Positions 47,259-58,682 of a stretch of 64,000 nucleotides of DNA are shown piece by piece; the first letter of the stretch is position 1, and each line of letters starts with the position of its first letter. The stretch lies in the NCBI GenBank assembly GCA_037892935.1, contig JAYXKI010000002.1:1426001-1490000 (forward strand), in the 5' to 3' direction. The notes beneath the pieces were generated by a model. It saw only the letters and a program-made list of their open reading frames with translations. It did no database searches and was not told the DNA's origin. The translations under genes were made by a program, and so were the position numbers. The DNA is from Phlebopus portentosus. Lineage: Eukaryota; Basidiomycota; Agaricomycetes; Boletales; Boletinellaceae.

Positions 47259-48398
47259 ATGTCACCTACATACAGCATCAATGATACTCCCCAACCCCGA
47301 GGTGTCGCTGTATATTGTGGATCATCCATAGGAAAACAGAAGGCATTTGAAAAAGCAGCGGTTTGTACGTAACTTCTAATGCACTGGTAAAGGCTTGTCG
47401 CTGAAACACGTCTATGTATCAAGCTGTCGGAGCTGCTATCGCGCGCAGCGGCGACCCTTGGTTTATGGTGGAGGCTCAAGAGGAATCATGGGTATCGTGT
47501 CTGGTGTGCATCATTCGCTCTTACTATGTGTCCTGCTTTTTCCAAATTTATAGCGATTAATGGTAGGCGCTGCCCTGGAGCATGGCGGAGAGGTTGTTGG
47601 CGTCATGCCATACGCTATGTATGCTGCAGGAGGTGAAAGGTGAGCATCTAACCTGTCGGCGCTAACTCAAAGGCGCCTTGCTGAAGTCCCGGGAACGACA
47701 TAGAGAAAAGACGTCGAACGAGATAGATAATAGTGTGGATATCAAAGTAGACACGTATGCAAAGGAGAAAGTGAGTTAGTTGGAAGTTGGATCAGTCTCT
47801 TCATCATTTTTTGTTGCTCATTGTTCGTTCTCATCTATGGCGAACAATCCTATTCAGTTTACTACGGTACGACAGGGCTTTTATGTGACTCGGTGATTTA
47901 TGTTTCTAACAAATGCCTAGGTCGTCGTGAACTCGATGCATGAGCGGAAGGTCGAGATGGCCAGGCGGGCTTGTGGATTCATCGGGTTGCCAGGAGGGTT
48001 TGGTACTTATGAGGAAATTTTTGAGGTGACTACTTGGACGCAGCTCGGAATACACAACAAACGTGCGTACATCATTCCGCTAGGTGCGCTTGCTTATTTC
48101 TTACACCCGTTTACCTGCAGCCGTCGTGCTATTGAATGTACTCTCGTTCTTCTCGCCGATCAAGGATCTGATCCGTAATGGAGTCAGAGAAGGGTTCATC
48201 CAAGCAGCCAACGAGAATTTGATCACTTTTATCGATGGTCCACCTGACCTATCTCAGCATGAGACGTTTGACTGGGGAGAGGCGGCTTTGAAAGCCCTGG
48301 ATTCGTGGACCAACAATTCCGTGGTATACGCATACGATTGGACCAAGACGTCAGTCGATGACGGTGAGGGACAACGAGACAGGCTGGAATCTTCTTGA
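47259..48398 (+). CDS. LOG-family protein (lysine-decarboxylase-like fold), apparent frameshift
   Basis: LOG proteins release free bases from nucleoside 5'-monophosphates (cytokinin-activating phosphoribohydrolase in plants); the fungal substrate is uncertain. The ATG at 47259 gives [32 protein letters not shown]. After an intron (about 47368-47423) the frame reads VGAAIARSG, then at 47452-47455 the family motif [17 protein letters not shown] continues in a different frame. One extra base there would give [10 protein letters not shown]. Downstream [39 protein letters not shown], the signature [26 protein letters not shown] and [16 protein letters not shown] are all in order with plausible introns. 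The end LESS and TGA lie at 48398. Conservation on both sides suggests a sequence error or a very recent mutation rather than an old pseudogene. Confidence 0.82.
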
Positions 48399-48587
48399 CT
48401 CTGTAGTGTTCCGCGTAGACTAGCGAGGTCCAGATTGACAAACACTATGTAAATGTATTGCTTTACTAGATCTATAGCATCGTGAATGCTTCGAGCCTCT
48501 GTTTGCGTTTATGTACGCGTTACTTATGTAATAAACGCGGTGATTTAGTAGCGCGTGTACCCGAGGTTGTTGTAAACAAATACTACC

Positions 48588-50077
48588 ATGTCCGATGATG
48601 GATACTCAACGCACCAGGCAAGTGGATGCATGTTAAGGTCATGTACATATCTAACAAGATAAGTAGGTATTTAAAGCAACGCTTCCGGACATTCGAGTCA
48701 TCGCTACTCTTCTACGCGGATTATGTCTTCCAAGCTCGAACCAGAGGGCTCTCATAACTATTATGAAAAGGGGCCTCGCTGTATCAGTTGAAGAATCTCG
48801 GACACTCTCAGGTATAACTACTGTTTGCTACTCCCACTCGAGATTTCATAGCGCCGTACAACAGGGCGTGTAATACTGTGGCCTACTTTGTTTGAAGAAT
48901 ACATGTACAGTCCAGAAGACTCAGATGCAAACGGTGAAGAGGATGAAGAGGAAGAAGGCCCTTGGACATCATTCAGCATTCAGCTTAACATCTTGCTCGA
49001 ATGCTTGAATATCTTCGGCACCGCATCAGGTCCAGCAGCTGCATTCCAATCTGGGCCCAGACAACCATGGAATAGGACAGAGGATTCGGACAACGAGCAA
49101 GACGATGCTAATAGTCGTCGAGGTGCTAATGGGAAAATTGACTCATTTTTCTCTCGAGCGGGTGCGAAAGGAACCGGTATGAGGCTGTCGTATGCTGGAC
49201 CTGGATATCCTCTTGTGCTTCTTCTGTGAGTGCGGCCAGGAAAGCGCACCGAGTATCATATCTCCTTCTAATGAGGTTCAAGTGCTGAAAACTCCGATGG
49301 ACCGACGACAACATGCGAACTTGTCACGTACGAACCAGATGATCAACTGAGTCTCGAAATTGACAGTCATGACATGTCAGTCAGTCCTCTCTTATACACG
49401 TTTCTCAGCTGTTAAGATATTTTTTTGCAGCATGATTAAATGTATAATGAAAGTGAGTTGACTGTGTTGTAACAAATATGATGCACTCATACTTCTTCAG
49501 TCATCCTGGCTACGTGATGCACTGTCGGAGGTCGACCCGGCTTGTGACAAGATAACATTCATAGGCAATCCTGCCGGCTACGATTCAATGCAGAGAGCCT
49601 CTTCATCACGACCGTTATTCCGTATCCAAGCAGTAGGACCATTCGGAAGCACTGAAGTAACCCCCTATGCTCTCCATATTTCGCATCGATATCTGATACA
49701 GACACACGTCAGATTGATTATCCTAATGACAGAGAAGTTCTCGAGGCCTTTGAATGCGATTCAAACGTTTCGTACAGGTATCATATAGGACAAGTTGATT
49801 GCAGCGTGATTTAGACACCTGACGCCCCATTAGTTATAGATTTTCCCATATAAGCAAAACGCTTCGCGCCCTTCAATCTTCTGCGAAAACTTCACTGCGG
49901 ATCGATAGAGAGGGTGTGCTCAGTCTGCAGTACCTGTCAACGTCACCAAACCCGAAAAATGGTACACCAGTCGATTCTATTGTGGATTTCTGGGTAAGTC
50001 CTCGATTTGCCAACGAAGCTCGTTACTGATACTTTTTCTCTAATCAGTGTTTGTCTATTGATGAAAGCGCTGTATAA
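48588..50077 (+). CDS. RAD1: DNA-damage checkpoint clamp subunit RAD1
   Basis: PCNA-like subunit of the 9-1-1 clamp (RAD9-RAD1-HUS1) that activates the checkpoint kinase after DNA damage. The ATG at 48588 gives MSDDGYSTHQ; the first intron (48618-48666) is GC-AG with donor GGCAAGT and a CTAAC branch-like site. It joins to VFKATLPDIRVIATLLRG and SVEESRTLSG. A second intron (about 48812-48866) joins to RVILWPTLFEEYMYSPED. Next come SIQLNILLECLNIFG, RLSYAGPGYPLVLLL, CELVTYEPDDQLSLEIDSHD, a 22-nt exon (49431-49452, MIKCIMK), SSWLRDALSEVDPACDKITF, FRIQAVGPFGSTEVDYPNDRE, FSHISKTLRALQSSAKTSLRI and VDFWCLSIDESAV. The stop is TAA at 50075-50077. This order is the RAD1 signature. The apparent stop at about 48871 is removed by the second intron. 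Confidence 0.92.
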
Positions 50078-50184
50078 TAAAATATTCAACATGTGGTGCT
50101 GTATCCATTATTACGAAGTCAATTAGATTACCTAGATATGCTACACATAACACAAAGCTAGATAATTAACAATGTCCATGTTTG

Positions 50185-53100
50185 TCACGGCCCAAAATAA
50201 ATCATCCCTATCGTGTTCCCGAAACCTGCGAGACATATTGAACTTTTAATGATGAGGGGTGACAGTCGGGTGAAAGACAATCTCGGCACTGGTTTCCGAC
50301 TGGACGCCTCCCCTTCAGCTTCTGTATGGACAACTTTCAACCGTAGCATAGACAACGAAGATGCTTGTAAAGGCCCGTCTGCTATAGACGGGTCGATTAT
50401 CCATACTTCCCATCTTTCAAGTACAGACGGAGACAACGTCGTTTGTTGTGAGAGCTTCACGGGATACTTCATGAAGTCATCGGAGGCAGAATATCGTTTC
50501 CGAGGTTTTCGTCGAAGACCGAGGATTTTGCCATTCAGGATATCCCAGCCACCTCGTTCGCATGTCGCCTCGCGAACGCGCACCAATCTAAAATTACGCC
50601 ACAGGTTGAGTGTCGACAGGTCTGACGCGGACGACTTTCGCGTGATATCTTGGCGCCCAAGACTTGAGGAATCGTCGCCGTCAAGAGCTGCGCCATTAAG
50701 GTCTTCAAGCGCGAGAAAGGCTGGCACGTCGAATTTGTCATTCCCTCGACGCGAGAAATCCCTTTCGGACACGCGTCTTGAGTGTATTCCGTGGCCGGAA
50801 ACAGGAAAGGAGTTGACAATCTGTCCGTTCTCGCCGGAGACTGAAGTGTGTCTGCTTCGTGTTAGTGGAGTCCAATCAGCTCCGGAGGAAGAGACGAAAC
50901 TTCCGCTTCTTGAGCGTCTGCCTATCGAATTGTCCTTGTATGAACCGATCTTTGCTGCAAGTGGCTGTTGGAGAGGACATGAACACCGTCGTGCTAGGAT
51001 CCCTCGGTCAATCAGGACGATGTGGCCGACGGAATAAACAAGGCTAAAACTGCATAACGGGACCTCGCCACACTGTGAACATGCCTTAGATGGTGTGGGT
51101 AGCAGCCGTAAGTTGTTTACGAAGCCATAATTAATATCTAGAGTTGAGATGCGTTCGCCTGTAGAACCATCCCAAAGAGAGATTATGCCAGAGAAGGTTG
51201 CAGCAACGATGAGGATGTGAGGCGTGTCCTCTATTCGCAGAGTACAAGCATGAACATCCATGATATAATCTTCCGGGGTACCGGCTAGGATGGCGATTCG
51301 GCCTTCTGGAATAAACGACTGACATACGTCCACGATTTCGAGCTCGCCGTCGTCTGAAAAGAAACATACAGCAGGAAAAGCGGTGCCAGAAGGCCGGATT
51401 ACTTTTGCCCTTTTAACATCTATGCAGCATGCAGGACGACAATTCACTGGCACACCGTTAGACCATTGCACAACACGCCCATTTGCGTAGACGGCGAGGA
51501 CGCCCGGTACGGCTGGTTCGTGATTCCGCGCGGCTGTATCCTCTATGATCGAACTGTTCCGCGTTGAACGCCCGCCCATAGAACTCAATTTGGGTGACAG
51601 GCGAGGCACATTCGTCCAAATAGAGCTGTGTGGTGGGATAAATTGTATCTCCATGAATGGTCCAGATGCTGATAGTCCCAGATCCTGTACCAACCGCAAA
51701 ACACGTCGCGTTGTCATCGATTGCGACGGCGCACAGCGGGCTCTGCACTGAAGAGGTGGCGGCGCTTTTCAATAAGATATCTGACGTGTTAACTGGAATG
51801 AAATTTTGTAAGGCAGCGATCCAAATGAAGACCTCGCCGTCTGAGCTGACAGATACCAGAACAGATCCATCCTTGCTTGATGCAAGAAGGCCCACATCAG
51901 AAGCAAAGGCTCGCGGAAACGTCTTGAAAAATGGCGGACTGTCCATCGGCGCCGGAAGCTCCTCTGCCTCAGTTCCACCATCATTTCGACGGTTCTCCAA
52001 GCGGTCAGTACCTTTCAGCAGGTATAGGAGTAAGGCGTATAACGCGCTTAGCGTGACGCCGATGGGGACCACCATGACCTTGAAGATCCACCAAAGCATA
52101 CGTAAAGTACGCGCGGACCAGCGCAATCGGTGTACTCTGTGCTCTCCGATTATGTTGCCATGTTCGTGATCAAATACCAGGATTGTGGGTGTCTCAATTT
52201 TCAAATGGACAAGTTTAGTTTCTTCTCCGCTCAGTGTGCGCCATATCCTCTGCGCATCGGTGTGGACATCGAGCTTGAAGTGCGCAGCCTTAGCTTCTCT
52301 TACTGAAGCCCGAGTAGCTGGAGTGAGTTTGCTGTCCGCTTGACGTTCAGATACAGGTAACGTAGAGTAGTAAAGCGTAGCTGTGATAACCAAAAGCTAG
52401 ACTCCTACATCAGACTGCATAAATGGCATGGCGAGGCAATGATCTTTCTTACCAGCATCAAACTGAAATTCTTCGCCAATCGACCCTTTGTCGCCTTCTG
52501 CAGACCGGCGGCAAATCTGGAAAACACGTTCACCTTGGCGGAAGGTTTTGCATTAGTAGAGGCGCTACCGCGAGGAGCAAGATTTGGATCTTGACGAAGG
52601 AGATCATCGAGCTAGTGAAGGATGAGATTGTGCACGTTATGAAACGAAGGATGTAGGAATTACCTCTAGCCTCTGTATATCGATTGACAGGACAGCGACG
52701 AAGAATGTGTGAATGAGGAACCAATGAGCAACGAGCACAACGATGGCGAATGCACAGAATTGACGAATGGGACCATGGGAGAAAAATCCTATGATACCGA
52801 GGATGGAGTTGTACGAAACGACTTTCAGTGTATTTGAAGTTCCCGCCCGACTCAGGCCGATGCCTATGCGTTCTTTGACGGGCAAACTGATAGGCGTCTT
52901 GGTTACGTCGTCAATCTGTTCAAGAAGGAATCAAAATGACCTGATATGAGAAAAAAGCGAAATGGTTCGATTCTGCAGGTGCTTACTAAGCGGAACATAT
53001 TTTCAGCTCCGACGAAAACTATAACGATCGGAAAGATTCCCCTTGGTTGGAGAAGTCAGAATATAATAATCAGGGAAATGGGAGAAATCAAGTTCACCAG

Positions 53101-54252
53101 GGAACAAGGGTCATGCGCAGACCAAAAATAGCGCAAACGCTGAGACTTGTGATCGTACTGACTAGAATCTCCACCATGCCCGTAAAACATAGACCAATTC
53201 TCGAGTGCACTGTGTCAAGGCGGCGCATGCTTCCAGAGAAATAGGCGAAGAAAATCAAGTACGACACATATAATGTCACTGTTATCAAGGATACTTTCTG
53301 GGCAGGCTTTTTCTCCGGGTTGAACTGATTAACTGTGATCAGGAAGACATCAATTGGGGCGGCGAGAGACAGGTGCTTACCTCCAATGCCTGTAGTAAAG
53401 GATCTTGAAGAAGTCTCGGAATTTCCCCAAGAGGCGCGATGTCGTGGAGAATGTTCAACCACGCTCTATGACCATTAGAGCTATTGCAATCCTCGTCTCG
53501 AAAGAAGTAAGTGAGTACCAGATAAGCCGCGAAGTCGATGGTGAGACTACCAGGCTCGCTTGACTCGCGTCTAGCAAAGACCATTGATGGTTTCAGTGGA
53601 AGACCGGCGACAGAAACATTCTGCTGTTTATTGACAGTTCGAAGAACATTTGGGTCTGAACGCAAAGCACGCTCGTTGTGTGACCAAAATTCAAGAGGAC
53701 TAAGAACTAGACAGCCTCGAAGGGGCACAGACAAGCACGTCAAAGTACTCGAAGATAAACGGTCCGCGAGGTCTGTTTCCAACTGTAAGGCAGATTGAAG
53801 GATATTATAGTTGATGGCACCGGCATCAGAGTCAAAACCATTACTCGTGAGGAAAACGCGTTCCACGCGTACAGTTTTCTCCGTGCCACATTTTGCGCGG
53901 GCAACTGTATCCTCTAGAATATGTAGGCGTTCGTAACCGTTCCACACATTATCGAGATCGTCTTGGAAGTCCCAAAGAGGCTGTGTAGTGAGTCCAAACC
54001 ATCGACCTACTATACGTGGCGACGAGCTGGGCAAAAACCGCCTGACTGAGTCCGAGTAGATTCCGATTGCTGGATAGAATAGGGAAGTGATAACGAGTCC
54101 AGAGATGAGAATGAGGCGGATCTGGTGCGTCGCGCAGTGACTAACACAAATCGGTATGAGAAGTACCCTCATGTAGCCGTGAGTATGACTCACATTCCAA
54201 AACGATGAAAGAACTTTGAGCTCCAGACTCTGAAAGTATCAATTCCTATCAT
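50185..54252 (-). CDS. SCAP-like sterol sensor (SREBP cleavage-activating protein homologue)
   Basis: Membrane escort of the SREBP transcription factor in fungal sterol and oxygen sensing. The ATG at 54250-54252 gives MIGIDTFRVWSSKFFHRFG and, across an intron, HCATHQIRLILISGLVITSLFYPAI, the first membrane segment. A long luminal loop follows. The sterol-sensing domain is seen as VTLYVSYLIFFAYFSGSM, RLDTVHSRIGLCFTGMVEI and SLSVCAIFG, then VGAEN, and NTLKVVSYNSILGIIGFFSHGPIRQFC with AFAIVVLVAHWFLIHTFFVAVLS. Another membrane segment lies at about 52060-52010. The C-terminal half is WD40-like (LLASSKDGSVLVSVSSDGEVFIW, ATCFAVGTGSGTISIWTIHG, LIVAATFSGIISLWDGSTG). At about 51571-51577 the frame must shift by one base within a short GC run. 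The stop is at 50185. Confidence 0.87.
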
Positions 54253-54650
54253 CTTCCTCCTCTCAGAAAACTCCTTCGATGCCCGTGAACACTTATACGG
54301 CGTAAGCTGTGTCGTACTGTACAATGATTCGGTCCCGAGAGTCTCAGCGCATTTCGAGTCTACTCGACCATCAAATACGTCACATTCGTTAGAAGATGTT
54401 CGACCTGTAATGCATTCGCATACCTGAGCAAAGAGCAGAAATACAGCTGTATGAGGGCGCTGAGAAGGAGAGTGTGCAAGTACTGAGCCGCGGTTCTAGG
54501 CTCTACAAGTACTTAAATGAATTTCTTCCGAGGGAATAAGCGGATCAAGCGGATCAGCGCATCAATCCGTGCCGAATGCAGCACCGGTCCGTCCCCAATA
54601 ATGTCCGATCTCTCTTGCTCTCTCTTCTTTCCTTGACCTTGACATCCAAA
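54253..54650. promoter_or_regulatory. Divergent SCAP-like / PDX1-like promoter region
   Basis: About 400 bp between outward-facing start codons. It contains a CGGATCAAGCGGATCAGCGCATCA stretch near 54540 with a repeated GCGGATCA. No gene seen. Confidence 0.5.
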
Positions 54651-55879
54651 ATGTCCATTGGCATGCAATGCATGCGCGTAACATCGAGTCTTTTCGCGTC
54701 GAGAACAGCTTTCGTATCAGCGCGACACGCACTCGGAAGGAGGGGTGAGGCATTTCGAACAGCCTGTATTCGTTGTGTAATGACATGGTATCGTCTCCAG
54801 CTTTACACGCAACGCGTCCGTGTAGTGCAATCTCAGAGCTCGCTATGCCTGCAATGTCTCCAACAATGACAGAAGGCGGAATTGCGCAATGGAAAATCAA
54901 GGAGGGCGATGCATTTCATACCGGTGACGTCCTGTTGGAAGTGGTAAATGTTCAATTCAACTGATCACGTTAACGGCGTTAACGTGAGTTACACAGGAAA
55001 CAGACAAAGCAACGATTGAGGTGGAAGCACAGGATGATGGTGTTCTCGGGAAGATCATCGTAAGTTGAGCGTTTGGGTCTCGACACTCTTTTGCGCTTAC
55101 TCTTCAAGTCCCCTGACGGTTCGAAAAACATCGCCGTTGGCAAAACTATCGCTTTGATTGCAGAAGAGGGAGATGATATCTCGAACTTAGAGGCTCCGAA
55201 GGAGAAGGAGGAGCCTGCAAAGGCATCGCAAAAGTCTCATGAGGAAGCCAAACCTCAGCTTTCGAAGACAACGCAGTCTGCTCTTCACGAACCAACACCG
55301 CAGCCTGTTCATCACGATATATCAATCCAATCCTCTAAACCGCTTTTCCCATCGGTTCAAAGGCTTCTCGCTGAGAATGGCATTGAAAATGCAGACCAAA
55401 TCAAAGGCACTGGTGTTCGCGGAATGCTGACGAAGGGGGATGTCCTAGCGTTTTTGGGGAAGGCTTCATCCCCATCGGGGACATACAAGCCAGTGGAGAC
55501 AGAGACGCCTGCGCCAAAACCTGCGCCAAAGCCAGCTAAGGAACAGCTTAAGGTCGTTGTCTACCTTCTAAACTATTGCAACCATCCACCTTATGCACCT
55601 TGTTTTTAGTCTCTGGACGGTGAGCAGCTGAGACAGACTATCGCCGCGGGTCTTGCAAAATCTTCTCGTCGCCCTCGGCTTGCCCCTCGTAAGTGTCCTA
55701 TTACCCTTTCGTACCACGCTCTAACTCCCTATTCACCAGCCGTGGCTCCTTATGATTTCGACTCCATCGTGAACGATTACCTGCCTTCAGATGGGGAATC
55801 CACTAATGTTAATACTCCAAAACCTGCGCCTTCGAAGCAGACGGGTTCGGCAGACTCGTATATTCAGGGATTACTGTAA
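54651..55879 (+). CDS. PDX1: Pyruvate dehydrogenase protein X-like component (E3-binding protein)
   Basis: Structural subunit anchoring dihydrolipoamide dehydrogenase to the mitochondrial pyruvate dehydrogenase core. The ATG at 54651 ([19 protein letters not shown]) begins an Arg-rich presequence. An intron with donor GTGAGG (about 54746-54800) restores the frame to [27 protein letters not shown]. The lipoyl domain has [33 protein letters not shown] with the lipoyl-lysine in ETDKAT. A Pro/Ala/Lys linker leads to the peripheral subunit-binding domain [35 protein letters not shown]. There is no 2-oxoacid acyltransferase catalytic domain: the protein ends about 150 residues later with a short region ([16 protein letters not shown]) and stop TAA at 55877-55879. 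That layout is what separates PDX1 from the E2 enzyme. Confidence 0.9.
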
Positions 55880-56012
55880 AGTAATATAAACTTATTGCAT
55901 AGATGGTTCGCAGCATAAATCAGATAGGATCAATCTCTTCTGCGTTTTCGGGAACAACCAATAGGATCGCTGCAAGTCAAATTACAGGTTGTGATGATGA
56001 AAGCACTTGGTT
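55880..56012. other. Short convergent spacer
   Basis: 133 bp between two stop codons; the 3' UTRs of the two genes probably overlap. Confidence 0.6.
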
Positions 56013-57063
56013 CTATAAGACGTCGTCTTCTAAGTCGCTTTCTGTGAATACAAGTTGTTTCGGCTGGGTCGTATCTGCGCTTGTCTTTCTTAGATCGCCG
56101 TTCCGTGCCACAACAGTCTTTCCTTTACCCTTGTCCTTCTGTTTCTTCGTCGAGGTCTGCGCACTTTCGTTGTCTCCACCTTCGATCTTGATCGTCACGC
56201 TCATTGTGGATTTTCCCCTCGTGCGTAGAGACACGTCCTCGTCCTCGTCATCTGGGATGATTTCGTCTTGCACTTCTACAGTTCCTGTTCTCACTTCTGT
56301 CTGAATTTCGGACGAGTCGTACGGCAATATAGACGGCAAAGAGACGGCTAGGCGAGCCAAGTGAGGGACAGCCGCACCCATTGCGTGTAAATATAGCGTT
56401 TTGTATCTAAGAAATGCTGCAGATGAGTGGCAAGAATCAACGAAATCAGATGGAGCTTACCCGTCCTGTAACACAACGTCTTTACATCTCCGTAGATACG
56501 CGCCCAAATCCGTTTTGCGAGTGATGCATATTCGATTCTTGCCTTCCTTATGAGCCGACCGAGGCCCGGTAGCAGAAACGGATGTTGAAACAGTAGGAAA
56601 TGGACGTGGCGGGGCGAGCTTTCGTATCATTTGGGGTGAGCTCTGAGGGTCGCTCGATGAATTTCTCTTTCTTTCCCTTCCTCCTCCGCTTCTTGGAAGG
56701 AGCCGACGACGCCTCAGATTCCTGATCATGTCCTCGTTTCTGAGGAACTGTTTCGGCTTTTGAGGTTTCGTTCGATTCCTCCTGTTCTTTCTCCAGTCCG
56801 CCAGCATTTATTATGCCGTCTTGTTGTGTCGATGAACCAGCCTTCGGCGCATTCTGTACAGGCTTGACTTCCTTTGTTGCTGGCGATGCCGCATCAGTCT
56901 TGGAGGAAGACGCAGATTTAGCATTCGATTGATGGCGATTTGTCTTTTTGGTCTTCGTCATTGGATTGGGGAAAACTGAGACGCGCTCGTCACGCGACGC
57001 GTGCTTCCTGTTGATCACTATTTGTCCACATTCCTTTTCGGGCTCAAGCGTGGGGTTGAACAT
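56013..57063 (-). CDS. RNase P/MRP subunit POP7/RPP20-like (Alba-type)
   Basis: RNA-binding protein of nuclear RNase P and MRP, which mature tRNA and rRNA precursors. The core reads VSTSVSATGPRSAHKEGKNRICITRKTDLGAYLRRCKDVVL and, after an intron ending near 56385, MGAAVPHLARLAVSLPSIL, followed by IQTEVRTGTVEVQDEI. This matches the Alba-like fold of RPP20. A Lys- and Ser-rich N-terminal region (MFNPTLEPEKE at 57063, or MTKTKKTNRHQ at 56961) ends KKRRRKGKKEKFIERP and lies in a different frame from the core. Dropping one base in the four-C run (plus-strand GGGG 56611-56614) joins them as KARPPRPFPTVSTS. Alternatively translation begins at the in-frame ATG just upstream of the core (MIRKLAPPRPFP). 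The acidic C-terminus ends SDLEDDVL with its stop at 56013. Confidence 0.72.
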
Positions 57064-58682
57064 GACCAGGTCTCCGAGAGTTGGTGAAATAGTCCGTCTA
57101 ACATGTAAATTAATTCAAAGACACTTTAGCAACGCTCAATATACGCCTGTAGACCAATGTATTCGATTTTCTAATTTTTGTGTGAGTCCTTACCTGTCGA
57201 ATTGCTAGCAATTCCCTTGCTTTCCGGCTTTATCCGTTCTTAGTGTCTCACTTTCACCGCGGGCATACGTCAAAATACTACCTCAGGAGGATGACTTTTC
57301 AACGAAGCTCGATTTACGCACCTATGTTATGGTTCCCACTTTGAATCCATTTACTGTGGCATTTTTTGTGGGTATTCTGACCCGTAATCTCGGAAGCGAT
57401 CCGATATGTTATTCCTCCTGATTGGTGGGTGCTTGAACAATAAGCCAAGTTCCTCTTGCTTTGACTTACTCAACATAACTCGCAAGTTTCAGCTCACCCA
57501 GTGCCCAGAGAACCGTGCATTGGAGGGAGTATAATGCATTATGAAGCGCATTATATTTATACTGAGATTGATGATCACTCAGTTGAACACAAAGAGGTCA
57601 CTGGACCAGACGCGGGGCAGCATTCAAGCTTCTGAAGTAATTCGATAGTTGCTTGCTTTTCTTAAGAAATTCCGAAAAATCAAAGATGGGGCCTTTCTCT
57701 GCATAACTCCTCGAGCTGGAAATTATCTGGTTCTACACATGAGAGGAAAACTAAACTAAGTAGTATCGTACCTTGGCTTGCTTTGTCAGCAAGAGCCTGC
57801 AAGTTAAGCCTGAAAAAGAACAGAAACTTCCCAACATATTGACAGTACTTTGGAAAGACTAGACTGGCTTCAGGAGGTTATGAATGGCCTCCTGAGAGTA
57901 CTTCCGAGTTTCGGACGGCGTTGTAAGGGGAAATTCCCGTGGACGATTTGTTGTTGGGAGGTGAAGGGGATGCCGCGTCAGCGGTCGCCACGTTGCACCC
58001 GTCAGGCTCCCCGAGCCCGCCACACTTCCTCTCTCGGGATTCAAGCTTGTTGGGAGCATGGGGTGTCTTGAGAGGATGGATAGTATGACTAGTTATGCCA
58101 GCAAGGCAAATTCGGAATTATGGATCGAGTAAATGAAGGATGAGTCCTGATAAGGAAAACTTGGGCGAAGGGCATGAAAGCGACTGCGACGGACGAACAG
58201 TACCGGGGCCTATGAAACTGAACCACTTACTGATGCTGCAACCGGGCTTAATATGTCAAGGGACTCGCTGGATACTTAGATACGTGATACAAGAATATTT
58301 CGTACTCAAAATATCAGACAAATGACAGTCATAAGCATCTTGTCTCACCTAGGTCTTCGACGCCCATACTCGCACTTCACCAGTCCTTGCGCAAGATTCC
58401 TCTCAATTTGGACAGCAAAGTACTTATTACTGTCCTTCCAGTAGTATCAGAGGAATAAAATTGTACATTCACCCCCAATAAAATATGTATGGTACACAAC
58501 GGGAGGGACAATAGTCAAGGTAGGCATATCGCTAAGAATCTTAAGACAGAGGCATATGGAAGGACAGCAAGTCGCCATAAGATCAGAAAGACAAAAAAGT
58601 AAAGCCAGGAATGAGCAAAGGCCCATCGATGCATGATCCTCTGGCATAATGCATAGACATGTTCGACAGAATCAAAATGCCT
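57064..58682. other. Long intergenic region (1.6 kb) with a GC-rich island
   Basis: Holds the POP7-like promoter and the 3' flank of histone H1. Most of it is AT-rich with no coding signature. A palindrome ATAATGCATTAT lies at 57531-57542. From about 57850 to 58065 the composition is clearly more GC-rich and both strands are open for 66-73 codons, but neither translation resembles a family I know. It could be a degenerate repeat fragment or a non-coding transcript. Confidence 0.5.

Noticed and set aside
47042..47284. Open frame of 80 codons upstream of the LOG-family gene
   Set aside because: No family resemblance and it overlaps the LOG start in another frame.
48855..48890. Apparent frameshift/stop in RAD1 after SAVQQGV
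   Set aside because: A normal GT-AG intron of about 55 nt (about 48812-48866) joins RTLSG to RVILWPTLFEEY and removes the stop, and orthologues have an intron at this point.
50213..51037. 274-codon plus-strand frame opposite the SCAP-like gene
   Set aside because: It is an antisense shadow of the WD40-coding exon; its translation is Arg/Ser-rich and family-less.
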